A DNA stretch of 64,000 nt from Syntrophorhabdus sp. (GTDB taxonomy: Bacteria; Desulfobacterota; Syntrophorhabdia; Syntrophorhabdales; Syntrophorhabdaceae), in assembly GCA_012719415.1 (NCBI GenBank), contig JAAYAK010000072.1:1-64000 (forward strand), written 5' to 3'. The notes below the pieces were generated by a model that was not told the origin of the DNA, did not search any database, and saw nothing but the letters and a program-made list of their open reading frames with translations. The position numbers were made by a program, and so were the translations under genes. Shown here one piece after another: positions 54,358 through 62,821 of this stretch. Position 1 is the first letter of the stretch. Each line of letters starts with the position of its first letter.

Positions 54358-54635
54358 CGATGAAGGTGGAAGAGAAGCTTGCCCTCAACGCGATAAAGAA
54401 CGACACGAAGAGCCATATCCTTCTCGACCAAAGCATCTGCGCGGCCTGTAAGGAACGCATGTGCATCGCGGTTTGCCCGGCACACCTGTATTCTTTCAAC
54501 GAAGAGACGGGAGAGATGGTCGTCGAGTATGCCGGATGCCTGGAATGCGGCACCTGCATGATAGCCTGTATCTATGGGTCGATAACCTGGGACTATCCGG
54601 GAGGTGAATTTGGCGTGCAGTACAGATATGGTTGA
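54354..54635 (+). CDS. fixX: Ferredoxin-like protein FixX
   Basis: A 93-residue iron-sulfur protein: CAACKERMCIAVCPAHLY and CLECGTCMIACIYGSI supply seven cysteines for a [4Fe-4S] cluster, with the FixX end GSITWDYPGGEFGVQYRYG. It completes FixC as electron outlet. Translation is coupled to fixC (ATGA overlap). Confidence 0.92.
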   Translation: MTMKVEEKLALNAIKNDTKSHILLDQSICAACKERMCIAVCPAHLYSFNEETGEMVVEYAGCLECGTCMIACIYGSITWDYPGGEFGVQYRYG

Positions 54636-54670
54636 TAAGACACCAAAGGCGCGGACTGAATGGAGACGAG

Positions 54671-55393
54671 ATGAAAGACACCTCAAGAAAGACATCGGCA
54701 GGAACGGGTCCCCTTAAAGGGATCAGGGCTTTGGGCAAACCCCGTTCCATGGGGGACGTGGCCTATGACTATCTCAAACAGGCCATCATCAAGGGGGACA
54801 TCCCTCCGGGACAGCGCCTCATCGAGAACCAGCTTTCGGCACAGATGGAGGTGAGCCGGGTTCCCGTGCGGGAGGCGGTAAAGAAGCTGGAACAGGAAGG
54901 TCTTGTAGAGCGCAGCGGGGTCCGCGGGTTTGTCGTGAAGGGCCTCAACCGGGAGGAGATAGAGGAGACCCTGGGCATCAGGGCCCTTCTCGAAAGCTAC
55001 GCCGCGTACCTTGCCACGGAGCACATCACCGAGGCGATACTGAAGAAACTGGAAGACAGCATAGACGCTTACAGGAAGGTTTTTGAGAGGAAAGGCAACA
55101 ACACGGACAGACTCATGCAGCTCAACACCCAGTTCCACGAGATCATATACAAGGCGGCGGGGAGCGGCAAGCTCTACTCCCTGATAAATTCCTTCAGGGA
55201 TGCCATTCATCGCTACCGGAGGCCCCTTCTCGCCTGTGAGGATTACGCGAGGGTGTCGCTGCGTGACCACGAGAAGATGGTCGAGGCGATGCGAAAGAAA
55301 GACAAGAAGAAGGTCGAAGAGCTGGTCAAGAAACATATCCTGAGAGGGATGGACATCATCATTCAGGAACTCGATGCGGGCAAAACGGTGTAG
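54671..55393 (+). CDS. GntR-family regulator with FCD domain (second)
   Basis: A 240-residue FadR/FCD regulator: winged helix (YDYLKQAIIKGDIPPGQRLIEN, LSAQMEVSRVPVREAVKKLEQEGLVE) and an FCD domain with metal-site histidines in TQFHEII, LRDHEKMV and VKKHILRG. ATG 54671 follows GGAGACGAG. It is embedded between fixX and the mutase genes, so it is co-expressed with the pathway and probably senses an intermediate. It is the second candidate for the GTATAC operators. Confidence 0.88.
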   Translation: MKDTSRKTSAGTGPLKGIRALGKPRSMGDVAYDYLKQAIIKGDIPPGQRLIENQLSAQMEVSRVPVREAVKKLEQEGLVERSGVRGFVVKGLNREEIEETLGIRALLESYAAYLATEHITEAILKKLEDSIDAYRKVFERKGNNTDRLMQLNTQFHEIIYKAAGSGKLYSLINSFRDAIHRYRRPLLACEDYARVSLRDHEKMVEAMRKKDKKKVEELVKKHILRGMDIIIQELDAGKTV

Positions 55394-55433
55394 CGGCAGA
55401 CAGGGATGATGAGACAATGAAGGAGGCACTGAT

Positions 55434-55835
55434 TTGGACACAAGGCCCATCAAGATCTTAGTTGCGAAGCCCGGACTGGACGGACACGACCGCGGGGCAA
55501 AGGTGGTCGCCCACGCGCTCAAGGAAGCCGGTATGGAGGTGATCTACACGGGACTGCACCGGACGGTGGATCAGATCGTCAGGATCGCCATCCAGGAGGA
55601 TGTGGACGTCATCGGTCTGTCCATCATGAGCGGAGCCCATATTCCCATTACGGAGAAGTTGATGAAGAAGGCCCGCGAGGAAGGGATCGACGACAGAATG
55701 GTCGTCGTCGGCGGGGTCATACCCGCGCGGGATATCCCGAAGCTCAAGGAATTGGGGGCGAAAGGGGTGTTCCCCGGGGGGACACCGTTCTCGGAGATCA
55801 CGAGCTTCATCAATGAAAACGTGAAGAAGTCCTGA
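55434..55835 (+). CDS. B12-dependent acyl-CoA mutase, small (cobalamin-binding) subunit
   Basis: A 133-residue cobalamin-binding domain with D16-x-H18-x-x-G21 (LDGHDRGAKVV), GLSIMSGAH and GGVIPARDIPKL, as in the small subunits of isobutyryl-CoA and 2-hydroxyisobutyryl-CoA mutases. The lower-axial histidine is present. The start is TTG 55434, preceded by GAAGGAGG. The large subunit begins 11 bp later. Confidence 0.93.
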   Translation: MDTRPIKILVAKPGLDGHDRGAKVVAHALKEAGMEVIYTGLHRTVDQIVRIAIQEDVDVIGLSIMSGAHIPITEKLMKKAREEGIDDRMVVVGGVIPARDIPKLKELGAKGVFPGGTPFSEITSFINENVKKS

Positions 55836-55846
55836 GGAGGCATGCA

Positions 55847-57475
55847 ATGGGAGTGGCGAAATATACCAAGGATGAGAAGGACAGGATCACCGACGTGACC
55901 CTGCAGTCGGGGATACATGTCAAGGCGTGCTATGGCCCCGAGGACCTCAAACGCATAGGGTTTTCCTACGAGAAGGACCTCGCGCCGCCGGGCCAGTATC
56001 CCTTCACCCGCGGGATACATCCCGAGGGGTTCCGGAGCAGGGCATGGACGACGCGGCAGTACACCGGCTTCGGTACGCCCGAGGAATCGAACGAGCGTTT
56101 CAAGCTCATGATATCCCATGGCCAGACGGGTCTCAACGTTGCCTTCGATCTTCCCACGCAGATGGGGTATGATTCCGACGATCCCATGGCCGAGGGCGAG
56201 GTGGGCAGGGTCGGAATGGCCATCGATTCCCTCAGGGACTTCGAGATAGCCTTTAACGGCATCAACCTCGAGAAGATCGGGTCCGGTCTGACCATAAACG
56301 CCGTCGCTTCGATCATGCTTGCGATGTACCAGGCCGTGGCCGAGAAATACGGGTTCGATCCGAAGAAGATCTCGGCGACGCCGCAGAACGATATCCTGAA
56401 GGAGATGATCGGAAGGGGCTCCTGGATCTTTCCCGTTGAACCCGCTGTCAACCTCATCGGCGATACCATCGAGTATTCGATGAATGTCCTGCCCCGCACG
56501 AATCCGGTGAGCATCTGCGGCTATCATATCAGAGAGTCCGGGGCGACGCCTGCCCAGGAGATAGGCTATGCCATCCTCATCGCCAACGCCTATATAGATA
56601 ACGTCCTGAAACGGGGATACGACGTTGACGATTTCGTCGGCCGTTTCTCCTTCAATCTCAACGTTTTCGGCAACATCTGGGAGCAGGTCGCCAAGTTCAG
56701 GGCGGCACGCAAGCTCTGGGCGCGGAACCTCAAGGAGAAATACGGGGTGAAGAAGGACTCGAACATGTACCTCAGGGGTCTTTTCGGAGGGGGTGGTTAC
56801 GGTCTCACCAAGGCACAGCCTGAGAACAACATCATGCGCGGCGCCTATTACGCCCTTTCCGCCGCTCTTGCCGGGGCCCAGACGATCGCCCTGTGCAGCT
56901 ACGACGAGGCGTATACCATCCCGACGCCGCACTCCGCGATCATATCCCTTCGTACCCTCCAGCTCCTCATGGACGAGATCGGTCTGAGGGATACCGTGGA
57001 CCCGCTGGCGGGCAGCTACTTCATAGAGACCATAACGAAGGAGATGGAGGGGAAGATAGAAGAGGAGATGGATAAGATCGAAAAGGCCGGCGGCATCGTG
57101 CAGGCGGTTGCCACCGGTTACGTGCAGCGACTTGTATCACAGCAGGCCTACGCGTATGAAAAGGGATTGCAGTCCGGGGAGCTGAAGAAGGTGGGGCTCA
57201 ACATCCACACCGAGGGCGAACCGATGGAAGTGGAGCTCCACGAATACACGGGAGAGTCCGCGAAAAAGCAGGTCGAAGCCCTGAAGCAACTCCGCAGGGA
57301 GCGCAACGACCGGGAGGTGACGCGTACCCTCAAGGATCTGGAAGCGGCGACGAGGGCCGGGAAGAACGTCATGCCCTATCTCGTGGAGGCGTGCAAGGCA
57401 TACGCGACGGTGGGTGAGATGGCCAGGGTCTTCAGGGATGTATTCGGAGAATTCGAGGAGCCGGGTCTCTTTTAG
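55847..57475 (+). CDS. Methylmalonyl-CoA-mutase-family acyl-CoA mutase, large subunit, with altered active site
   Basis: A 542-residue TIM-barrel subunit of an adenosylcobalamin carbon-skeleton mutase. Compared by eye with Propionibacterium MutB, it keeps Y72 (MutB Y89), Q180 (Q197), R190 (R207), H227 (H244) and E354 (E370). It has N97 for S114, L312 for H328, G314 for Q330 and C350 for N366; the HSQTSGWSL stretch has become LFGGGGYGL. Loss of the H/Q/N set around cofactor and substrate suggests a bulkier or different acyl-CoA than methylmalonyl-CoA. Retained Arg suggests an acidic group is still bound. The B12 domain is the separate preceding gene, and MeaB is upstream. Confidence 0.9.
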   Translation: MGVAKYTKDEKDRITDVTLQSGIHVKACYGPEDLKRIGFSYEKDLAPPGQYPFTRGIHPEGFRSRAWTTRQYTGFGTPEESNERFKLMISHGQTGLNVAFDLPTQMGYDSDDPMAEGEVGRVGMAIDSLRDFEIAFNGINLEKIGSGLTINAVASIMLAMYQAVAEKYGFDPKKISATPQNDILKEMIGRGSWIFPVEPAVNLIGDTIEYSMNVLPRTNPVSICGYHIRESGATPAQEIGYAILIANAYIDNVLKRGYDVDDFVGRFSFNLNVFGNIWEQVAKFRAARKLWARNLKEKYGVKKDSNMYLRGLFGGGGYGLTKAQPENNIMRGAYYALSAALAGAQTIALCSYDEAYTIPTPHSAIISLRTLQLLMDEIGLRDTVDPLAGSYFIETITKEMEGKIEEEMDKIEKAGGIVQAVATGYVQRLVSQQAYAYEKGLQSGELKKVGLNIHTEGEPMEVELHEYTGESAKKQVEALKQLRRERNDREVTRTLKDLEAATRAGKNVMPYLVEACKAYATVGEMARVFRDVFGEFEEPGLF

Positions 57476-57499
57476 GGCAAGGGGGCAATGGAAAAGGGA

Positions 57500-57526
57500 G
57501 CCCGGACCGTTCACGGAGGTCCGGGC
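57500..57526 (+). terminator. Hairpin after the mutase genes
   Basis: GCCCGGACC (57500-57508) pairs with GGTCCGGGC (57518-57526), 9-base loop, followed by ATTCCC with no T-run. It probably divides the plus-strand genes into two transcription units. Confidence 0.65.
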
Positions 57527-57560
57527 ATTCCCGGTGAGTTCCGTATCTGATTTTGTTTTT

Positions 57561-57598
57561 CAAACGGTTCAAACGGTTCAAATGGTTTGAACGGTTCT
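57561..57598. repeat. Compact short-unit repeat (site F)
   Basis: Three CAAACGGTT-type units in a row, followed immediately by the inverted TGGTTTGAACGGTT. Same 9-base period as sites B and C, but with almost no spacer between arms. It lies just upstream of the hyuA ribosome site, so a hairpin here could affect translation. Confidence 0.6.
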
Positions 57599-57613
57599 CA
57601 AAAGGGGGATCAC

Positions 57614-59710
57614 ATGCAAGACAGGTATTACCGGCTGGGTTGCGATATCGGAGGCACCTTCACTGATTTTGTCCTGCTCGATGACCAAACGGGGGAGATA
57701 AAGACCGGCAAGTGCCTGACCACGCCCCGGGACCCGTCGGATGCCGTGGAGGAGGGGATACGGGGCCTCGAGAAGACGACCCCCGATTTCGTGGGGAAGC
57801 TGGACGAGCTCATCCACGGGACGACGCTCGTCATCAACTCCATAATCGAGAGAAAGGGAGCGAAAACGGGCCTCATCACGACGAAAGGGTTCAGGGACGT
57901 TCTGGAGATAGGCCGCGAGATCCGCTACGCTCCCTACGACATATTCGCGGAATTCCCGCAGCCGCTGATCCCCAGGAGACTTCGCCTGGAGGTGGACGAA
58001 AGGATTCGCAGCGACGGGACCATCTTGACGCCCCTCGACCCGGAAGACGCGAGAAGGACCGTGAGGGCGCTTCTCGATATGGGTGTCGAGTCCATTGCCG
58101 TGTGCCTTCTCAACTCCTTCGAGAACCCTGTCCACGAGCGCATGATCGAGGAGATCATCCACAGGGAGGCGCCGGAGGTCTCCACGTCCATCTCCTATCA
58201 CGTCCTTCCGCAGATAAAGGAGTATGAAAGGACGAGCACCACGGTGACGAACGCGTACGTCAAACCCCTCACGGGACGGTACCTGTCGAAGCTGTCGGGA
58301 CGGCTGGAGTCCATAGGCTTCACGGGCAAGCTCTTCATCATGCTGTCGAGCGGAGGCGTCACCTCTGTCGACACGGCCGCGCGGTTTCCCGTGCGCATCA
58401 TCGAGTCGGGGCCGACGGCTGCGGTCATCGCCGGCCAGTACTACGGGAAGCATTTCAACATCCCCGAGATGTTCTGCTTCGATATGGGCGGTACGACGGC
58501 GAAATCGTGCCTCATCCAGAAAGGGGTGGCCGGTGTCGTTCCCACCTTCGAGGTGGGAAGGGTCCAGAGGTTCATGAAGGGAAGCGGGCTCACCATCCAG
58601 GTCCCCGTTGTCGACCTCATGGAGATAGGGGCCGGTGGCGGCAGCATCGCGAAGGTGAGCAAGCTGGGGACGCTGCAGGTGGGGCCTGAAAGCTCCGGCG
58701 CGGACCCCGGACCTATCTGCTACGGCAGGGGAGGACAGGACCCCTGTGTGACCGATGCCGACCTCCTGCTGGGGTACCTCGACGAGAACTACTTTCTCGG
58801 GGGCACGATGAAGCTCGACAAGGAGGGGGCCCGCCGCGGTGTAGAGGAGAGGATCGCGAAGCCGCTGGGTGTTTCCTTCATTCAGGCCGTCTGGGGCATA
58901 CACGACCTCATCAACGAGACGATGGCGGCGGCGGCAAAGACGCACATCGCGGAAAAGGGAGGCAATCCCAAGATCGTCACCATAGCGGCCTTCGGCGGTG
59001 CCGGGCCGGTCCATGCCTACGGGCTCGCGAAGAAGCTGGGGTCGCCGCGGATGCTCATTCCGCCGAACGCGGGAGTCGGCTCGGCGATGGGGTTCTTTAC
59101 GGCCCCGCGGGCCTTCGACCTTTTGAGAAGCCACAAGGTGTCACTGGGGGACGCCTCCTTCGGGGACGTAGAGGACATCTTCAAAGGGCTTGAACAGGAT
59201 GCCGCCGAGATACTGAAGAAGGAGGCCACGACCGACACGATCCGATTTGAACGGTCCCTTGACATGCGTTTTGTCGGACAGGGCTCGGAGATGAACATCT
59301 CCTTACCCGACGGGGATTTCACGAAGGTGACGAAGGCCGAGGTCAGGCAGCGTTTTGATGACGCGTACCGGAAGCTCTACGGGAGGACGTACCCGGATTC
59401 GGAGGTGGAGTTCATCAACTTCAAGGTCAGGGCCAGCCTCCCCGAGAAGCTTCTGCAGCTGCCGAAGATCGAAGGAAGGGTCGGGACCCTCGACAAGGCG
59501 GTCAAGGGCCAGCGGCTTGCCTATTCGCCCGTTTCGAAGGATTTCATCCCCCATACCGTTTACGACCGGTACGGTCTCTTTCCGTCGGCACGATTTCCCG
59601 GTCCCGCGATCATCGAAGAGAAAGAGTCCACCCTCATCGTGGGTGAGGACGCCCGCGTGTCCGTCGATGACTTCGGGTTCCTCTGGATCGATCTCAAGGA
59701 GGTGTGCTGA
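57614..59710 (+). CDS. hyuA: Hydantoinase/oxoprolinase A-type (HyuA) subunit
   Basis: A 698-residue ATP-dependent enzyme of the HyuA/acetone-carboxylase-beta family: actin-like phosphate loop LGCDIGGTFTDFVLLDDQTG, MFCFDMGGTTAKSCLI, GAGGGSIAKVSKLGTLQVGPESSGADPGP. With HyuB it either opens cyclic amides (hydantoins, 5-oxoproline) or carboxylates ketones such as acetone and acetophenone by ATP activation. The pathway context of acyl-CoA metabolism makes a carboxylase attractive. No gamma subunit is adjacent. ATG 57614 follows AAAGGGGG. Confidence 0.87.
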   Translation: MQDRYYRLGCDIGGTFTDFVLLDDQTGEIKTGKCLTTPRDPSDAVEEGIRGLEKTTPDFVGKLDELIHGTTLVINSIIERKGAKTGLITTKGFRDVLEIGREIRYAPYDIFAEFPQPLIPRRLRLEVDERIRSDGTILTPLDPEDARRTVRALLDMGVESIAVCLLNSFENPVHERMIEEIIHREAPEVSTSISYHVLPQIKEYERTSTTVTNAYVKPLTGRYLSKLSGRLESIGFTGKLFIMLSSGGVTSVDTAARFPVRIIESGPTAAVIAGQYYGKHFNIPEMFCFDMGGTTAKSCLIQKGVAGVVPTFEVGRVQRFMKGSGLTIQVPVVDLMEIGAGGGSIAKVSKLGTLQVGPESSGADPGPICYGRGGQDPCVTDADLLLGYLDENYFLGGTMKLDKEGARRGVEERIAKPLGVSFIQAVWGIHDLINETMAAAAKTHIAEKGGNPKIVTIAAFGGAGPVHAYGLAKKLGSPRMLIPPNAGVGSAMGFFTAPRAFDLLRSHKVSLGDASFGDVEDIFKGLEQDAAEILKKEATTDTIRFERSLDMRFVGQGSEMNISLPDGDFTKVTKAEVRQRFDDAYRKLYGRTYPDSEVEFINFKVRASLPEKLLQLPKIEGRVGTLDKAVKGQRLAYSPVSKDFIPHTVYDRYGLFPSARFPGPAIIEEKESTLIVGEDARVSVDDFGFLWIDLKEVC

Positions 59711-61419
59711 TGGCTCGTACCTTCGATCCGATAACACTCGAGATCCTGTGGAGACGGCTCATCTCCATCGTGGATGAAGCGGACGGCAGCGTCGCCCGCA
59801 CCGCCTTTTCGAGTCTCCTCAGGGACGCGCACGATTACACCTGCATGTTCACCGACCGTTTCGGCAGGGAACTGGCGCAGGGTACCTTTGCCACGCCGGG
59901 ACAGTCGGGCGCGATGGCCCTCGGCATCAAGAACCTTGTGAACAAGTATCCCCTTGACTTTTACAGCGAGGGAGACGCCTTCATCACTAATGACCCCTGG
60001 GCGCTCGCGGGACATCTCAACGATGTCTGCGTCATGAGCCCCATATTCTACAAGGACAGACTGGTCGCGTTCACCGCCTGCGTTTTCCATCATTCGGATA
60101 TCGGCGGACGCGTCGCGTCCGACAACCATGACGTCTTTGAGGAGGGGATCTTCATTCCCCTGGTGAAGCTCTACGACAAGGGCGTGCTGAACGAGTCCGT
60201 TCTCGACCTCATCCGCTGGAACGTGAGGACCCCCGATGAGGTCATCGGAGATATCCGTTCCCAGATAGCCGCGAACCACGTCTGCGGTGAAAAGATCTGC
60301 CAGATGCTCAAGGAGAGCGATCTTGAGAACCTCGACGACCTCGCGGACCAGATCATCGGTCTCACCGAGAAGAGCATGAGGGAAGAGATCGAGAGGATCC
60401 CTGACGGAGTGTACCGGACGAGGGGTGTCATCGAGCAGATGAAGGGGAAGGATGACATCATCATCGAGGCAAAGGTGGAGATCAGGGGAAGCGATATCAT
60501 CGTCGATCTCGAGGGGTCGTCGGGACAGGTGAACTGGGGCGGCAATGTGGTATACAATTTCACGTATGCCTATGTCTTCATGGCGGTAAAGAGCATGTTC
60601 GCGCCGGACATCCCCAACAATGACGGATGCGCGCGACCGATCAGGCTGACCGCGCCCGAGGGAACCGTCGTCAACTGCAAGTTCCCCGCGGCCGTGGCGG
60701 CACGCATGGGAGTGGGCCACTTTCTGACGGAGGTCATATACCGGGCGCTGTCCGACGTGCTGCCCGGCAAGGTGATAGCCGCGTCAGGCGGCACACCGGC
60801 GGCGATGAACGTCTTCTACGGGAAGAGAAAGGACGCGAGGCCCTGGCACAGCGTCATCATCAGGGGCGGCGGCATGGGGGCGGGGGCCCGCAACGACGGC
60901 AACTATGTCTACATCTTCCCGGCCAACGGGGCGAACACGCCCGTTGAGATCTTCGAGAGCGACACGCCGCTTATTGTGGAGAAACGGGAGATAGTCGCCG
61001 ATTCCGGCGGTGCCGGCAGGATGAAGGGCGGGCTGGGGAAGCGAGAGGTATTCAGGGTCCCTGATGATGAGTATGCCCCCATTCCCCCTGTTAATCTGGG
61101 GATCCAGGCGGGCCGTTACATCTATCCGGCAGAGGGCCTTTTCGGAGGAAAGCCCGGGGCGAAGGCACAGTTCCTGGTGAACGGCGTGCCGGGGAACTCC
61201 TACGGGCTGACCCAGCTAAAGCCCGGCGACGTGGTGATCATAGACGCCGCTGGCGGCGGCGGCTACGGCAGCGCCGGTGAACGGGACCCGGAGCTGGTGC
61301 TCAATGACGTCCGCGAGGGATATGTGAGCCCTGAAAGCGCGAGGTCGGACTACAAAGTGGCGGTCGATCCGAAGACACTCGAGATCGATGAGGAAGAGAC
61401 AAGGAAACTGAGACAGTGA
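59710..61419 (+). CDS. hyuB: Hydantoinase B/acetone-carboxylase-alpha type (HyuB) subunit
   Basis: A 569-residue partner of HyuA: DPITLEILWRRLISIVDEADGSVARTAFSSLLRDAHDYTC, the metal-type segment AFITNDPWALAGHLNDVCVMSP and FHHSDIGGRV, and glycine-rich GGGYGSAGERDP near the end. AAGGAGG inside the end of hyuA precedes ATG 59710, which overlaps the hyuA TGA, so expression is coupled. Carboxylase and amidase relatives cannot be told apart safely by eye. Confidence 0.87.
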   Translation: MARTFDPITLEILWRRLISIVDEADGSVARTAFSSLLRDAHDYTCMFTDRFGRELAQGTFATPGQSGAMALGIKNLVNKYPLDFYSEGDAFITNDPWALAGHLNDVCVMSPIFYKDRLVAFTACVFHHSDIGGRVASDNHDVFEEGIFIPLVKLYDKGVLNESVLDLIRWNVRTPDEVIGDIRSQIAANHVCGEKICQMLKESDLENLDDLADQIIGLTEKSMREEIERIPDGVYRTRGVIEQMKGKDDIIIEAKVEIRGSDIIVDLEGSSGQVNWGGNVVYNFTYAYVFMAVKSMFAPDIPNNDGCARPIRLTAPEGTVVNCKFPAAVAARMGVGHFLTEVIYRALSDVLPGKVIAASGGTPAAMNVFYGKRKDARPWHSVIIRGGGMGAGARNDGNYVYIFPANGANTPVEIFESDTPLIVEKREIVADSGGAGRMKGGLGKREVFRVPDDEYAPIPPVNLGIQAGRYIYPAEGLFGGKPGAKAQFLVNGVPGNSYGLTQLKPGDVVIIDAAGGGGYGSAGERDPELVLNDVREGYVSPESARSDYKVAVDPKTLEIDEEETRKLRQ

Positions 61420-61472
61420 AGATCGGCATGCCGCGAGAAGGGCATGCCAGGGGCAAGAGGAGGACAGTGAAC

Positions 61473-62780
61473 ATGGAGCGGCCATTCGATTCAAAAGTGA
61501 GATCGGAAAAGGAACTGAAAGTTCTCCAGCTCGACGGGCTGAAGTGGACCGTCGAGCACGCATACAATGGTTCCGTGCATTATCGGCGAAAGCTCGACGA
61601 GGCAGGGGTGAGACCGGGGGATATAAACTCCCTCACGGACATTCACAAGCTGCCCTTCACGACGAGCAAGGACCTTCAGGAGGGATACCCCTTTCCCTTG
61701 AGGAGCGTTCCCTTTGAAGATGTGGTCCGCATTCACGCGTCGAGCGGAACAACGGGCAAACGGAAAGTGCTCTGCTACACGGCGAAGGACATCGACGACT
61801 GGGCCAACATGTTCGCCCGGTGCTATTCGTACGCGGACTGCACACCCGAGGACAGGATCCAGATAGCCGTGGGATACGGTGTCTGGACCGCGGGATGGGG
61901 TTTCCAGAACGGATGTGAACGGTTCGGGTCCATGTCCATCCCCATCGGCCCGGGGAACACGGACATGCAGTGCCAGTTCCTGGAGGACTTCGGGACGACG
62001 GTCATGACCTGTACCGCTTCCATGGGCCTTCTCATGGCGGAGCTCATCGAGGCGAAGGGCCTTCGGGGGAAGATCCCCTTGAGGAAGATGATCTTCGGTT
62101 CCGAGAGGGCGAGCGATGCCATGCGCCAGAGGATATCCGAGCTTTCAGGAGTGGCCTTCGACCAGCTCTTCGACATTCCGGGCATGACGGAGCTCTACGG
62201 TCCGGGAACGGGTCTCGATTGCCGCTACCACACCGGCATCCACTACTGGGCCGATTATTACATACTGGAGATCCTGAACCCTGAAACGCTTGAACCGGTA
62301 CCCGAAGGCGAGGTGGGGGAGATGGTGGTGACGACGCTTCGTAAGGAGGCGGCGCCCCTCATCCGCTACCGCACGAGGGACCTGACAAGGATCATGCCGG
62401 GAAAATGCCCCTGTGGCAGTCTCATGCCCCGTCATGACAGGATACTGGGACGAAGCGACGACATGTTCATCTTCAGGGCCGTGAACATCTATCCCAGCCA
62501 CATAGACCAGATACTCTCCAGCATCAGGGAGGTCGGCAGCGAATACCAGGTCCGTCTCTACAGAAAGGACAAGGGCGGCAAGGACCACATGACGATCAGG
62601 GTGGAGCGGGCGCAGGGGACCGAGAAGTCCCACGACGCCGATAAGCACATCCGCAAGACCATAGAAAAGGAGGTCAAGAGACAGGTGCTCGTGAGCTGTG
62701 ACGTGGAGGTGGAGGATTACGGCTCCCTTCCGAGATCGGAACGTAAAACGAAAAGGGTTTTTGACGAAAGGGATTCATAG
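61473..62780 (+). CDS. Phenylacetate-CoA-ligase-type (PaaK) adenylating enzyme
   Basis: A 435-residue ANL-family ligase: N-terminal LKVLQLDGLKWTVEHAYNGSVHYRRKL, P-loop ASSGTTGKRKV, ELYGPGTGLDC, RYRTRDLTRIMPGKCPCG and GRSDDMFIFRAVNIYPSHID. PaaK enzymes activate phenylacetate and other aryl or short acids to CoA thioesters with ATP to AMP. ATG 61473 lies 9 bp after AGAGGAGG; the frame opens at GTG 61416 inside the hyuB end. Together with HyuAB it could activate a freshly carboxylated acid. Confidence 0.9.
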   Translation: MERPFDSKVRSEKELKVLQLDGLKWTVEHAYNGSVHYRRKLDEAGVRPGDINSLTDIHKLPFTTSKDLQEGYPFPLRSVPFEDVVRIHASSGTTGKRKVLCYTAKDIDDWANMFARCYSYADCTPEDRIQIAVGYGVWTAGWGFQNGCERFGSMSIPIGPGNTDMQCQFLEDFGTTVMTCTASMGLLMAELIEAKGLRGKIPLRKMIFGSERASDAMRQRISELSGVAFDQLFDIPGMTELYGPGTGLDCRYHTGIHYWADYYILEILNPETLEPVPEGEVGEMVVTTLRKEAAPLIRYRTRDLTRIMPGKCPCGSLMPRHDRILGRSDDMFIFRAVNIYPSHIDQILSSIREVGSEYQVRLYRKDKGGKDHMTIRVERAQGTEKSHDADKHIRKTIEKEVKRQVLVSCDVEVEDYGSLPRSERKTKRVFDERDS

Positions 62781-62821
62781 ACGGGTTTTACAGGATAGAA
62801 AGGATTGCAAAGGGGGTTCAT

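Noticed and set aside
57576-59134. A 518-residue minus-strand frame opposite hyuA
   Set aside because: Shadow frame rich in Arg, His and Pro; hyuA on the plus strand has clear family motifs.
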